Shown piece by piece: positions 34,631 to 45,185 of a DNA stretch of 64,000 nt. A program made the position numbers and the translations under genes. The notes beneath the pieces are model-generated. The model was not told where the DNA came from and did not search any database. It saw nothing but the letters and a program-made list of their open reading frames with translations. Where the stretch lies: positions 5,118,767-5,182,766 of the forward strand of contig OY744469.1 of NCBI GenBank assembly GCA_963556145.1, read 5' to 3'. This DNA comes from Hygrocybe punicea. Its lineage: Eukaryota > Basidiomycota > Agaricomycetes > Agaricales > Hygrophoraceae. Every line of letters starts with the position of its first letter. Position 1 is the stretch's first letter.

Positions 34631-37600
34631 TTTGGCATGGTGGGTAAGATATTGTCAATTTATTAAGATCAACTTCATTTGTTTTATCAGCTATTTCTGT
34701 GCCTGCATGTCTATTCAAACTATCAGGTTTTGGAATTTCATCTATCTCCATGAGTGTATCATTATCAACGACATCAGACAAGTTGTCATCACTGGAATAG
34801 TCAACATTAGTAGGTTCAGTGCAAGAGTCAGACAAATCATCACAGCCTAGATTGTCAAAAATTTGGTTTTGCACTGGTTCTTTTCTGGCCCTTTTGGTCT
34901 TTGTTTTGGTGCGTCTTTTCTTTGGTTCCATAGTGGCAAGACGTATCCAGTCATACAGTGATACATTATCATACAAGGCGGGTCTGAACATATAATTATT
35001 TACTTTGGAAAGTCCAATGTATGCACCATTATTCTTACCAATAACAACCTTTTGTGCATTATTTTGGTCTTCACATATATTAGGAATTTCTTCATCAGAC
35101 CATGCACCGATAACCTCTTTAACATAAGATCTCCAAAAGAATGGCACGAATTTATGACTGGTGTAGTGATCAGGATTTCCAAGGACATATAATGAAGCCA
35201 TTGGAGCACCAATTTCCATTTTGGAGGTGAGTGAATTGACTATTTGTGTAAACAGCTTTCTGACTTTGTCTTTTCTTTTCAGGTCGCCACCAATCATTTC
35301 GGAATTCTTATCAAAAATACTTTTTATCACTTCAAAAATGCTATAGGTCTTCAAGGAGAATTTTGTAATATAATCTGTTATGTATGCAACTATGGCCTTT
35401 ATAGCAGTACCTGATAATAAGCTGGTCACATCAGAATTGCATCGTAGCATATATGTAACTTCAGGTGTCACCGTGTTCATCCAAGGTTCACCATGCTTGA
35501 GGTTGAGAGCACCAGTGTTAGGTTCTACAAAAGTTTGTTGAAAGATATCACGGGGAAATCGTCGTTTACATTCACCTTTCGAATTAAGACAGTATGGCTT
35601 TTTTTTGCCATCATGCCTGTTATGTACATTTAATCGCAATAAAAGATCATCTACAACATCTTGAAACCTTTGCCACCATGTTGATCTTTTGTTGTGATAT
35701 TGACAATTCATGGAACAATTATATGATGGTGGATCTGGCATGACACATGTTGGTGGTTGATATTCAGGTTTCGACATTGTCTGTTCCATTTTCTGTGATA
35801 CCTCATCTTTAGAACCTGTCATGAATTGTCCTACACACAAACTTTCCAAATATTCCACTAATCTTTTCTGAAAGTCAGAATTTTCACCCATAATTTTGTC
35901 ACGTATTTCCTGAGGTGTAAGGCATCCCTTTATCCACAACAGCATATGAAGATGCAAGGTAAGACGTCCTTGTTCCTCTACCGTTGCATAATAACCTGAT
36001 GTGTTTCCATACAGGCCAGGATGAGATTCATTTATTCCTAATATATGTTTGATGAACATTTCAGTAGTAAAGTGAAAAAAGCGGGCTCCAGCAACTGGAT
36101 TGTTTGCAATTAGTTTGTAACAATCCTGGGGTAGACATAGTTTAGGATAAAACTTTTCTTTGTTGTCAGCATAATATAAGCATAGTGGGTGATTGATGTC
36201 TGCAGGTGCAAAAGTGATAAACCAAGTCGGAGCACCAATATAGGATATCAGAGACCAAATCTCATTTCGCATGTATTTCTTGTTAGTAATTGAACCTTTG
36301 ACCTGACCAGCTACGTGATCCAGATCAGAAATGAGTTTATAGCATGCTTTCTCTTCCGATGTATCTGGTTTGACTCTATCACCTCTAGATAATCTCTTAG
36401 AGAGGTCATCCAAAACAGCTGTATTGATATTCATCAGGCGATCTGCAATATCATTGAAATTATGTTTATTAGTCAACAAATATCCTCCGGTTGTACTGTC
36501 CTTGATTTGTTCTTGATTGAATGCAATCAATGGAAAATAGGGATCGGTTTGAAATCTTTTGTCATGGTACATCAGGAGATGTCTTTTGTGCATCATATCA
36601 CTGATGCTTAAAACATCCTTGTCTATGCTGCTAATACCACCCAAGCCATATGGAAATAGGCAGGGGAACATCATAGGATATAATTGAGGATTATTAAAGA
36701 ATGATTCTGGATTTCTAGCATGGCTTATGGCAAGAACACCACCATGGTCATCTATCAAGTGCTTGGTGGCTCTAGCTATTAATGCTTTTGGACTTGTAAT
36801 ATCTAGATCTTCGCCAGTTACACCACTAACAACAAAGGGACAAGGCCCATCTTCAACACCATCTTCCACTTCATTGTCAAATGCACTAGTGGCTTCCGGT
36901 TCCTTATTTGTGTCTGCTGGTCGATATGCAACCACAACAGGAATTCCATGATCTGGATATTGTGCTAGATTTTCATAGGAGATATCTAAATCATAGTAAT
37001 CCATGTGATTCAATTTCAGCCATTCTAAAGCTGCAGAAACTCGCATTCGGCGAACCAATAAAGGCGTTCGCTCCATGTCTTCTGGAGTTGGTCTGGCAGG
37101 ACCCGTGAAAATGAAGGCTAGCACTTCATCAAGTTCTTTAATTGTTGGAGGCAACCGTTGATATATCTTTGGTGTTGGGTTTTGAAACATGATGGCATTT
37201 GCTTTCATTTTATGCATCCCAGAGGAGACACGAACAATACATTTGTTGTGACGAACACGGGCAATCAAAAGTTGTTCAGCAAATGTTAGATTTTGAAGTT
37301 GTGCAGGAATTCTTCCCATCCAAAGTCCATTTGCCAAAGCATATTTGGGAGTTTGGCCTTTGTTTAGACTGAGCACACATGGCTTGCATATCCATTTACA
37401 TGTCTCATCTAGCACTGGACCTTTCATATCCTCTATTGGATCAGAACAATGATGTCGTTCACATCTTGTGATTCCCATATTTTCTCTAGTTAATATTTTC
37501 AGATTAACCTTTGTCTTTGACAATAAAGACATGTTCTTCAATGCAACCAATTGACCGCACATGGCACACCCACTTTCTTGAAAACATTCAGGTGATGTAT

Positions 37601-38153
37601 CTCTGCACCAGTTGCTGATTATGGTTTCCTTCAATTCAATAGATGGTGGAGGAGGAGGAAATGATTGCTCATCTGACTTGTCCAATTCTTCTTTCATTTT
37701 AGTCTGAGTTTCTTCTGTTTCGCACTCATATGTTTCTGTCATTTGTTGTCTTTTGTACCACTCTTTACACTTATCTTTATTTGATTTAATATCATGCACA
37801 TGAAAAATAGAAACATGAGTATCACAAGCTGAACAATTATGCCTCATTAATGCCACAGATAGATCTTGTCCATGTAATCTTCGTAATGTCTTTGACAAAT
37901 ATATACCATGTATTGTTGTTATTTCACCAATATCCTTCACCGTCAGCTTTGGCAGAAGTTCATGCAAAGGCATTTTGACCCACAAATATTTTTTTCTATC
38001 TCCATATACAATGTTGGCAGCCTGTTGATCAACATGATCCACGTATTCAAATAGTATGTCGGAATCATGGTTGATATTATGATGGTAGCATGAAAGATTG
38101 AATAAAGCTAAACTTGAATGTTGGTATTTGTTTACCACCACCAATGTAGTCAT
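34617..38153 (-). CDS. Helitron Rep protein with DUF6570-like and HUH domains (left unit)
   Basis: A frame of 1,178 codons holding the Rep half of a Helitron RepHel. In order: Cys-rich N-terminal part (HNCSACDTHVSIFHVH; CAMCGQL), a DUF6570-like region around 260-420 (FTGPARPTPEDMERTPLLVR), Helitron_like_N around 525-770, the HUH motif RLTLHLHML near 730, and the catalytic tyrosine region AYITDYITKF near 923. The HUH endonuclease nicks and joins single strands in rolling-circle transposition. The frame ends at 34,617 after KLTISYPPCQNERE, because 41 nt present in the right unit are missing here, flanked by an AC microhomology. The helicase therefore lies in a separate overlapping frame. It overlaps ORF0 by 77 nt at its start. 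Confidence 0.9.
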   Translation of the reverse strand: MTTLVVVNKYQHSSLALFNLSCYHHNINHDSDILFEYVDHVDQQAANIVYGDRKKYLWVKMPLHELLPKLTVKDIGEITTIHGIYLSKTLRRLHGQDLSVALMRHNCSACDTHVSIFHVHDIKSNKDKCKEWYKRQQMTETYECETEETQTKMKEELDKSDEQSFPPPPPSIELKETIISNWCRDTSPECFQESGCAMCGQLVALKNMSLLSKTKVNLKILTRENMGITRCERHHCSDPIEDMKGPVLDETCKWICKPCVLSLNKGQTPKYALANGLWMGRIPAQLQNLTFAEQLLIARVRHNKCIVRVSSGMHKMKANAIMFQNPTPKIYQRLPPTIKELDEVLAFIFTGPARPTPEDMERTPLLVRRMRVSAALEWLKLNHMDYYDLDISYENLAQYPDHGIPVVVAYRPADTNKEPEATSAFDNEVEDGVEDGPCPFVVSGVTGEDLDITSPKALIARATKHLIDDHGGVLAISHARNPESFFNNPQLYPMMFPCLFPYGLGGISSIDKDVLSISDMMHKRHLLMYHDKRFQTDPYFPLIAFNQEQIKDSTTGGYLLTNKHNFNDIADRLMNINTAVLDDLSKRLSRGDRVKPDTSEEKACYKLISDLDHVAGQVKGSITNKKYMRNEIWSLISYIGAPTWFITFAPADINHPLCLYYADNKEKFYPKLCLPQDCYKLIANNPVAGARFFHFTTEMFIKHILGINESHPGLYGNTSGYYATVEEQGRLTLHLHMLLWIKGCLTPQEIRDKIMGENSDFQKRLVEYLESLCVGQFMTGSKDEVSQKMEQTMSKPEYQPPTCVMPDPPSYNCSMNCQYHNKRSTWWQRFQDVVDDLLLRLNVHNRHDGKKKPYCLNSKGECKRRFPRDIFQQTFVEPNTGALNLKHGEPWMNTVTPEVTYMLRCNSDVTSLLSGTAIKAIVAYITDYITKFSLKTYSIFEVIKSIFDKNSEMIGGDLKRKDKVRKLFTQIVNSLTSKMEIGAPMASLYVLGNPDHYTSHKFVPFFWRSYVKEVIGAWSDEEIPNICEDQNNAQKVVIGKNNGAYIGLSKVNNYMFRPALYDNVSLYDWIRLATMEPKKRRTKTKTKRARKEPVQNQIFDNLGCDDLSDSCTEPTNVDYSSDDNLSDVVDNDTLMEIDEIPKPDSLNRHAGTEIADKTNEVDLNKLTISYPPCQNERE

Positions 38154-38811
38154 ATCTATGAACGGAATTTATATATAAAGATTTAAACAAGTTTCTGAAT
38201 AAATTCAAATTGAACATAATTATGTTTGAACGGCTATGCCGTATTATGAAACATAGTGTGGTCCACAGCAACGTTGCATGTGATAGAGAACTAGTAATAC
38301 AATGAAACAAATATGATCTGAAATCATGTCGTCTCAATAGCGATCGCATTAGTAATGCATTGATCATTTTACAACGACATTGAACAGTGATAGGTTTGAG
38401 AAGACAATACAAAGCGAAGAGATATTTAGGAGGTAAGAAATATGTTCTGTCATATTGAATAGAACGTAATTGCATTTTGAACGCGCTATTTTTAAATGTA
38501 GTCCAAACGAATAATGGATTGACCATCAAGTTATCTTTTGTTATTTCAATGAACTTTACACATTGTGTTGCATTTATTTGCATCAATATTGTTGCATCGC
38601 CCTGATCTGGGGCAAACTCATGTTCTATGAGTTTTCTTTGAAAAACACCCAATTCTTGGGTCAATGCCGATATCAAAGGAGCGGATATTGGTTCAAGAGA
38701 GATATACATAAGTTGGTCTTGGCATAGTTGTGGAAATATGGTTGCGTTTGCAAGGAAATGTAGATAAGTCAATACCGCAATGCAGACATGCATGATATCG
38801 TGGAGATTCAT
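38077..38811 (-). CDS. ORF0, upstream frame of the Helitron gene (left unit)
   Basis: A 244-codon frame beginning MNLHDIMHVCIAVLTYLHFL, with a hydrophobic start and basic central helices (KYLFALYCLLKPITVQCRC). It ends SFMLPS, then TAA. No family is recognised. In the right unit the homologous frame carries 2 extra bases at the stop position and runs straight into Rep, so ORF0 is likely the N-terminal part of a larger RepHel protein, or is joined to it by a frame change. Conservation in both units over 240 codons, with a frame-preserving 9-nt difference, indicates that it is translated. A signal-peptide-like start in a DNA transposon protein would be odd, so the true start may lie elsewhere. 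Confidence 0.6.
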   Translation of the reverse strand: MNLHDIMHVCIAVLTYLHFLANATIFPQLCQDQLMYISLEPISAPLISALTQELGVFQRKLIEHEFAPDQGDATILMQINATQCVKFIEITKDNLMVNPLFVWTTFKNSAFKMQLRSIQYDRTYFLPPKYLFALYCLLKPITVQCRCKMINALLMRSLLRRHDFRSYLFHCITSSLSHATLLWTTLCFIIRHSRSNIIMFNLNLFRNLFKSLYINSVHRYDYIGGGKQIPTFKFSFIQSFMLPS

Positions 38812-39760
38812 GTGGATTGGTGATAGTAAGAGAAAGCACCGCCCATGTATCTATTTAACTAGTTAAGTGGTTCGGATCATGAACAACAATTAACACAATT
38901 GGATTGATCATATGACATTATCTTATTTGTAAGCTCTTCCAAAAACATCATAAGGTGTGCCTGAAGCTTTATAATGTTTTTATTCAATTGAATGTTTTCG
39001 TAACATACATAATATTCCGGTACTGAATAGTCATAGCTTTCCTTGGATTGATGGTTATGCTTGCCACCATATGAGGGGGATTTGTTACAGTTGTCACAGG
39101 GGATGGATGAGGAATTTACCATCAAATAATATTGAGATCTCCACTCAATTATTTTTGTTGTTATCATAAGTCCGAAAACGTTGTAAAAAGTGGATAACGT
39201 TATGTTTTCGACATTTTCGGACTTATGATAGCAACAAAATAATTGAGTGGAGATCTCAATATTATTTGATGGCAAAAATTCCTCATCCGTCTCCTATGTG
39301 TCTCCCCATTTAATTGGTCCATAAAGTTGGCAGTTCTGGTTTATTACATATATTCAATTTGAATGTTCATTAACTCGAGTCATAGTAATCCAAGGTTGTC
39401 CTTCTCATGTTACCTTCTCATGTTACCTGTGGTGGCTGTACTGACAAACGTGAACTGAAATTAATACACTTAATTTAGGCAAACAGGTTTTCAGTCACCA
39501 AGATCGATGTCTTATGTGATATCTGTGTATACTTATTATCTTACTCAATTGTTATGGTCATAGGAAAGTAACACAAGCCATTTTCAATAGAGCAAAAAAA
39601 GAAATGTACAGATATTGTACAAATGTAAAGAATGGCGGTAGAGGAGGACGTTGAGGGCACAGATTACCAACAGATTACCAGAAATCAACGACTGAGATAA
39701 AAGTGTCTTTAGTCAAATATAATTAATACTCCACAAAAAGAGGACTTACAGCAACCGAAA
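38812..39760. other. Non-coding DNA between gene A and ORF0 (left unit)
   Basis: It aligns by eye with 58,164-59,251 of the right unit in reverse, for example TTTGACTAAA, GTCGTTGATTTCTGG, ATTTGTACA and GACTGAAAA in the same order. It diverges much more than the flanking coding DNA. A 184-bp hairpin insertion (39,105-39,288) is present only on this side. Confidence 0.65.
39105..39288. repeat. Near-perfect hairpin of about 77-bp arms, absent from the right unit
   Basis: Arms 39,105-39,180 and 39,212-39,288 are reverse complements with only a few differences (for example GGATGAGGAATTT against AAATTCCTCATCC; TTGAGATCTCCACTCAATTA in both). The loop is about 31 nt. The right unit reads through this point without it, so it is an insertion: a foldback MITE or an inverted duplication. 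Confidence 0.8.
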
Positions 39761-41675
39761 CTAAGGGCCAGGGTCCAGTTTAGATGTTGACGCCTTGGGA
39801 GATGAAGGCCTTGTTTGGCTCGGCATAATCGAGACTAGGATATCGTGAGGAACGATATTGCTCCAATCTACATCCATTGATAAACCGCCTGGCTCCGCCG
39901 GGGTCGACGACTGATGGCGTGACGATGCACGCGTATTGGGACGGAATCCTAGGATATTGATAAGATCAGATGTGAAATCTATATAGAGTGTGATGTGCAT
40001 ACCCGGAGTTGGAGACTTCTTCAGAGGCTTCGCTGGCTGGAGCCTTTCTGCGATAATACCGGCTTGCTCCGATGCCAGATCCAACTTCCTCCTCTTTGCT
40101 GTCTCGCCGTCCTCGTGATCGCCGCTGAGAGAGTCCTGTATGGGTTTGGGAGGTCCATCGTTGTCGTGCATGATTACATCGTCATCAGAATGCAACAACC
40201 CCTCCCATTCTGGTCCTAACAAGCCCAACTTTGCGGATTCCAGTGGCACATCATCCGACTCAGAGGAGACGGGTGGTTTAACTTCCACTGTCAATTTTTC
40301 GGATTCCGATATCTTGGATCCGTGCGACGGCGCAATTTCGACAGCGACTGCGAGATGTCAGTGCATTATTCAGAGCAAAGTGAGTAACGTACGCATTTGA
40401 GCCTTTGATCGTTTCTTCTTTACCGGGGCTACGTCCTCCTCCATCTTGATATCGTCTATGCATGAATGAACAATATGCGTTATAAGCTTGATATTTAGAA
40501 TTTAATAACTCACCGTCAGCGTCGTCATCGGGTTTGGACTTCACAGTGCGTTCTGTGATGATGAGGAGTTACCGTGTGTGATGATCACAGACAATGAAAG
40601 TACTTACTGGGCTTGGGCTTGGGCTTGGGCTTCTTTTTGTCCTTCTCGGACGAATTGTCTGCGCCACCTGAATATTCAGTACATCTATACACTGCTATGG
40701 TTAAAAATTTGTACAAACCAGCGGAGGATGTCTTCTGTTTTTTGACCGATTTTGACTTGGCTTTGCCCTTGCCCTTGCCCTGGGGAACCGGCTCTTCTGC
40801 AAATGTATTATATTATTAGCACATTCACACATGTATTTATAGATCATACCTTCATCGTCCTCCGCCACATCGGCATTGACGAGGACACTATGTCCTTTAC
40901 ACCAAGCAATAACATGACCGATGATTTCGAGCTTTGTGGCGTCCGGAAGCCCACCGAACGACCAATTTGCAGAGGTTCCGCTGTGCCATGCTGGCACAGA
41001 TTCGTCGTATTTCGCCCAATCTATGATGCCAGATGTCATAATCCATTTGTCTGCCAATGCGTATATATACTCACCGAGGTCCTCTGGCATGGTCTCGGTG
41101 CTAACAGCGCCATGTTGAATCAATGCCGATGGAGAATGCTTGCCGACATAAAACTCTTTGAGGAGCCAATCGTCGAAAATCTTGCTTCGCCAGTCACGGG
41201 CAACCTCGTTGGCCCGTTTTGCGACCAAAACCTCTGCCCAAATTTCGTCCATGACGGTGTCGGTATACTTGAGGTAATCCCAAAGTCAATCGGTCCCTTC
41301 CTTATCGTTTTTGACATAGTCCGGCGAGTAGTGGGGTGCCTTGTTGTATGCGACGGCTGCTGTCGCGTAGATGTACATATCCATTTGATAAATCAATCGA
41401 CGCAGCGGTTCCTCGTATCGTTCGGGCATTTCCCGCCATAACTCGCCTCGGGCGGTGGCATCGTGAGGGTGGGTCTTCAGTACATAGAGATTACGAGAGA
41501 AGACGGGAACGGTGCCGGATTCCTTGTTGGGTGCCGGAATCTTCGGCGGGACCATGTACTGGATTTGGAAGATGCGATGCAGCTCCTGCAGCTTTTTGGG
41601 CGGCGCATCAGGCCAGTATTTGAAAGCCGCGGGATTGACGGCGGGAGTCGAAGTTTTGACGACTGGCAAGGACAT
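39761..41675 (-). pseudogene. Gene A, left copy: lysine/proline-rich protein with one nonsense codon
   Basis: Same exon layout as the right copy (first exon 41075-41675, 601 nt in both). It starts MSLPVVKTSTPAVNPAAFKY. At 41,286-41,288 the codon TCA of the right copy is TGA, giving a stop after 129 residues; the downstream frame is otherwise open (MDEIWAEVLVAKRANEVARD and onward). Within the first 129 residues the two copies differ at four positions only. The 3' exons encode the Glu/Asp- and Lys-rich tail, ending DPGP. Recent inactivation, or readthrough; function as for gene A'. Confidence 0.75.
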
Positions 41676-43191
41676 GGTAGCTGTAGTAGAATCTTTGTGG
41701 TGGGCGTCTGAGGGAAAAAACGAGGGGAACGGAAAACGTTGGATGTCAGGGTCGATGCCCTAGCCTATGAAGCAACTGGCCAAGTCAGATTACCTGTCAA
41801 CGACACATGTTCGGCATTGTATACATTGATCGGACACGCGGTGTACAAATAACATACAACCAAACAGATTCTGAAGTTGTGCCGTAATACATCCTTAAAA
41901 TGTCGATAAGCGCTATTTGTCATGTAGCTATACAAATATATATTGTTAACTTGTGACACGTCGAAGAGATCGAACATGCTTGATGTTAATATACATAATG
42001 GTATGGTCATTAACATAGACAATGGATTATCAAACGCTTGTTGAACACTCGTCGAACAGGCCGAACAGTGTTCGAAAAGTGTTCGACAAGTCAATGCTAC
42101 ATCAATAAATCAAGTGGAATATATATTAATGTAGCAATGACTTGTCGAACACTTGTTGAACAGGCCGAACACTGTTCGACAAGTGTTCGACAAGTCATTG
42201 CTACGTCAATAAATTAAGTGTAATATATATTAACGTAGCTACGGCTTGTCGAACACTTGTCGAACAGGCCGAACAGTGTTCGACAAGTGTTCGACAAGTC
42301 ATTGCTTTGTTAATAAATCAAGTGGAATATAGATTAACGTAGCAATGACTTGTCGAACACTTGTTGAACAGGCCGAACACTGTTCGACAAGTGTTCGACA
42401 AGTCATTGCTACGTCAATAAATTAAGTGTAATATATATTAACGTAGCTACGGCTTGTCGCACACTTGTCGAACAGGCCGAACACTGTTCGACAAGTGTTC
42501 GACAAGTCATTGCTTTGTTAATAAATCAAGTGGAATATATATTAATGTAGCAATGACTTGTCGAACACTTGTCGAACAGGCCGAACACTGTTCGACAAGT
42601 GTTCGACAAGCCATTTCTACGTTAATATATGTTCCACTTAATTTATTGACGTAGCATTGACTTGCCGAACACTTGTCGAACAGTGTTCGGCCTGTTCGAC
42701 AAGTGTTCGACAAGTCATTACTACGTCAATAAATTAAGTGTAATATATATTAACGTAGCTACGGCTTGTCGAACACTTGTCGAACAGGCCGAACACTGTT
42801 CGACAAGTGTTCGACAAGCCATACGGACATTGATTAACGCATCAAGATGCATATGACTAACCGAACACTTGCCGAACAGTGTTCGGCCTGTTCGACACGT
42901 GTTCGGCAGGTCGTTACATTGTTATTCATTCTAAAGACAAATATGGGTGCACAACCAACCCCTTGCCGATCCAACCGGGGGAGCATCATTGTTGCCGTTG
43001 TCACCTGACACGAATCTGATATCATTGATAGTCAAAACGATTATCCAAACTTGATTAACTCTTCTTCTCCTTCACACTCACCATCTCACAACACATCCCG
43101 AGTTATAGAACACATACCGGTATATCACAGTACCATTCTGAACCCCGTTGAATTTACAAACTAACATAATCTGATCTGTTAGACCTTCAAT
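41676..43191. promoter_or_regulatory. Divergent A/B intergenic region with palindromic minisatellite (left)
   Basis: A (leftward) and B (rightward) start on opposite sides of this 1.5-kb gap, so it must hold both promoters. Most of it is the tandem array described separately. No coding potential was recognised. Confidence 0.55.
42020..42910. repeat. Tandem array, about 104-bp palindromic units rich in GTCGAACA
   Basis: About eight or nine units. The GGCC centre recurs at about 42,059, 42,163, 42,267, 42,371, 42,475 and 42,579, a regular 104-bp step, with two later units inverted (about 42,689 and 42,883). Each unit is itself a hairpin: arms built from CTTGTCGAACACTTGTCGAA and its complement around a GGCCGAACAC loop, joined by an AT-rich spacer (AATATATATTAA). 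Confidence 0.9.
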
Positions 43192-45010
43192 ATGCCCAAA
43201 TCTCGCAAGGAAGTTGGCTACGAAGTGTGCTGCCACATCTGTCCAGGACGAAACTGCCTCTCGATCCAGACGCAAACTCTCCTTTGGAAAAAGGAAGGAA
43301 GTTCCTGTCAGCGCCATTGTGGATCCGCAAGCAAGCATCCAAATTGCATCGCATCCGGTACCTGTCCTCTATCCAGCTGTATTGGACGGAAGGGCGCAGA
43401 AAATTCCATAGGTGTTCGAAATGCTACTGAAGAGGAACTTGCGTTGTTGCCATCGACGGCGTCCAATACACCAGATCCCACTTCCGATGTGGAGATGGAG
43501 GATGCAGCCATGAGCACGATTACACAGTCCGTCAGGACCGATCCTGTTTTCCACATAATCTTTGTTCTTGATCCCACCACCCGTATTACAAGCAAAGCCG
43601 CTGCAACCAATGATCTTGCATTCGTCAACGTTACGATTTCACAAGACGAGTACGAAACCGTCTCGCACCTCGATGGTTATATTCACAATCTCAAGGCGCA
43701 CAAGACGCGATATTTCGTTTGCATGCAGGAATGGGTTTGTATATTTTAAAAATGTATGGAGAATTATCGCTAAAGAATACTTTCCAATTCCAGGTTTATG
43801 TTGCTATGCGAATGCACCACTGGCGGTGTGACGAGCCCAACAGTGCAATACGCCGCTTCAATGTTGAATACATGTTTTGGCCGGAGTTCGCTCATGCCAT
43901 GCTCAACTCACCGGGGTCGAACATAACATGGAATAAGTTCAAATCCACCGATTGCGTATTTGGTGGTGTGGACATGGGAATGTCCTATATGTAAGCGTGT
44001 CAAACATTTTTGCCGAGTTTCCTTTCTTTTTAATTCGGTTAATTCGAATGTCATCTATAGTGGTAATCAATATGGTATAACGGTCGAAAACGTGTCGACA
44101 TTCTTGGCCGGAATTGACCAGCTGTGTCGAACGATTCAGGTGTGGCCACCACCGAAACAAATGAACACCGTGCATTCGAAATGGATGCAGATGCAAAACT
44201 TGCTCCATGTCGCATTGTCAAGGACGCACACGATGCGGCCACAATCAAGGCTGCTGAAGGACGGTGAACCGTTTCCACCGAACATTGTTTTGAAGCGAAT
44301 GCATAGTGACACCGGTCACCATGTGTTGTTCCCGGGCGATCCAAGGCGGAATTGGGACTATATGCGCCTGAACTGTGAGGTCCCCGGTTCACATTGGTTC
44401 GGTCAAACCTATGTTGAGCCGCTGGCCAAGATCGGAGAATGGCGAGTGTTTTTGTTAGGTGGAAGGGACATTTACACGGTCCATACGCATTACAACAAAG
44501 AGAGCAAATCATGGAGGTGGGATATTGTGACGACCTTCTATACGTTAGAGGAATTGAGGTAGGCAGATGCCCTCCGTCTCGCATTACATGTTCACGAGTT
44601 TTTGGCATTTTCCAAGATCGTTCCAAGCACAGGGAATGCTCATGAAGACCGATGTTTGCAATCCGGATCACGGCTCCATTGCAATTCGAGATCAAGCAAG
44701 ACAGCAATTCTTCGGCTTCGTACGAGACACCTACGAGGGGCTGTATGCCATAGAGTCAACGTTGATTGGTGGGAAACCTTCAATGAGTGTATTCTGTCGC
44801 ATGGACATTTCGCTCATTGTTGATTCAAACACCAACAATGTCAATTACTTCGTGAACGAGATCGAATGGTATCACACCTGCAGCTTGTGGTCCAACATGA
44901 AGCAAGGCGCGAAATCCACTCGGGCACCAATCGGATCTTTTGCGGACACATTTTCGGCGGTATTTTATAAATGGCTTGTAGACATTACAAATGCATACTC
45001 ATATTTTTGA
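43192..45010 (+). CDS. Gene B, left copy: Cys/His-cluster protein with ATP-grasp-like C-terminal half
   Basis: Four exons, 43192-43734, 43794-43990, 44061-44558 and 44617-45010, give 543 aa. Residues 1-75 hold a dense Cys/His cluster (CCHICPGRNC, SCQRHCGSASKHPNC, GTCPLSSCIGRK), probably zinc-binding. The C-terminal half has the run NIVLKRMHSDTGHHVL, IGEWRVFLLGG, MSVFCRMDISLIVD and NYFVNEIEWYHTCSLWS. A nucleotide-binding Lys, an EWR strand, then R-x-D and an N-E-I/V-E ending are the pattern of ATP-grasp ligases; this is inference from motifs. Exons 3 and 4 are exactly as long as in B' (498 and 394 nt) and the frame is open despite about one quarter amino-acid divergence, so selection has acted. 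Tail-to-tail with C. Confidence 0.75.
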
Positions 45011-45185
45011 ACTTCACTTGTACATTAGTCAACTTTAAATGTCACAAATCGGATCTCATGTCTGAGAGGCACGAAATGCTTTGATTTCAATGATAGGTAC
45101 ATTACAAATTCAAGGCAACATAAAGAGAATTGGCAATAGGCCACGCTGCATGGCACACTAGTTTCATGACGAGAAAGACGACAAG

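Noticed and set aside
38877..39275. 132-codon minus frame upstream of ORF0
   Set aside because: About half of it is the palindromic insertion that the right unit lacks, so the frame is accidental.
31049..39400. An ordinary small Helitron ending between gene A and ORF0
   Set aside because: No 5' TC end could be recognised there and homology with the right unit runs straight through; kept only as the alternative explanation.
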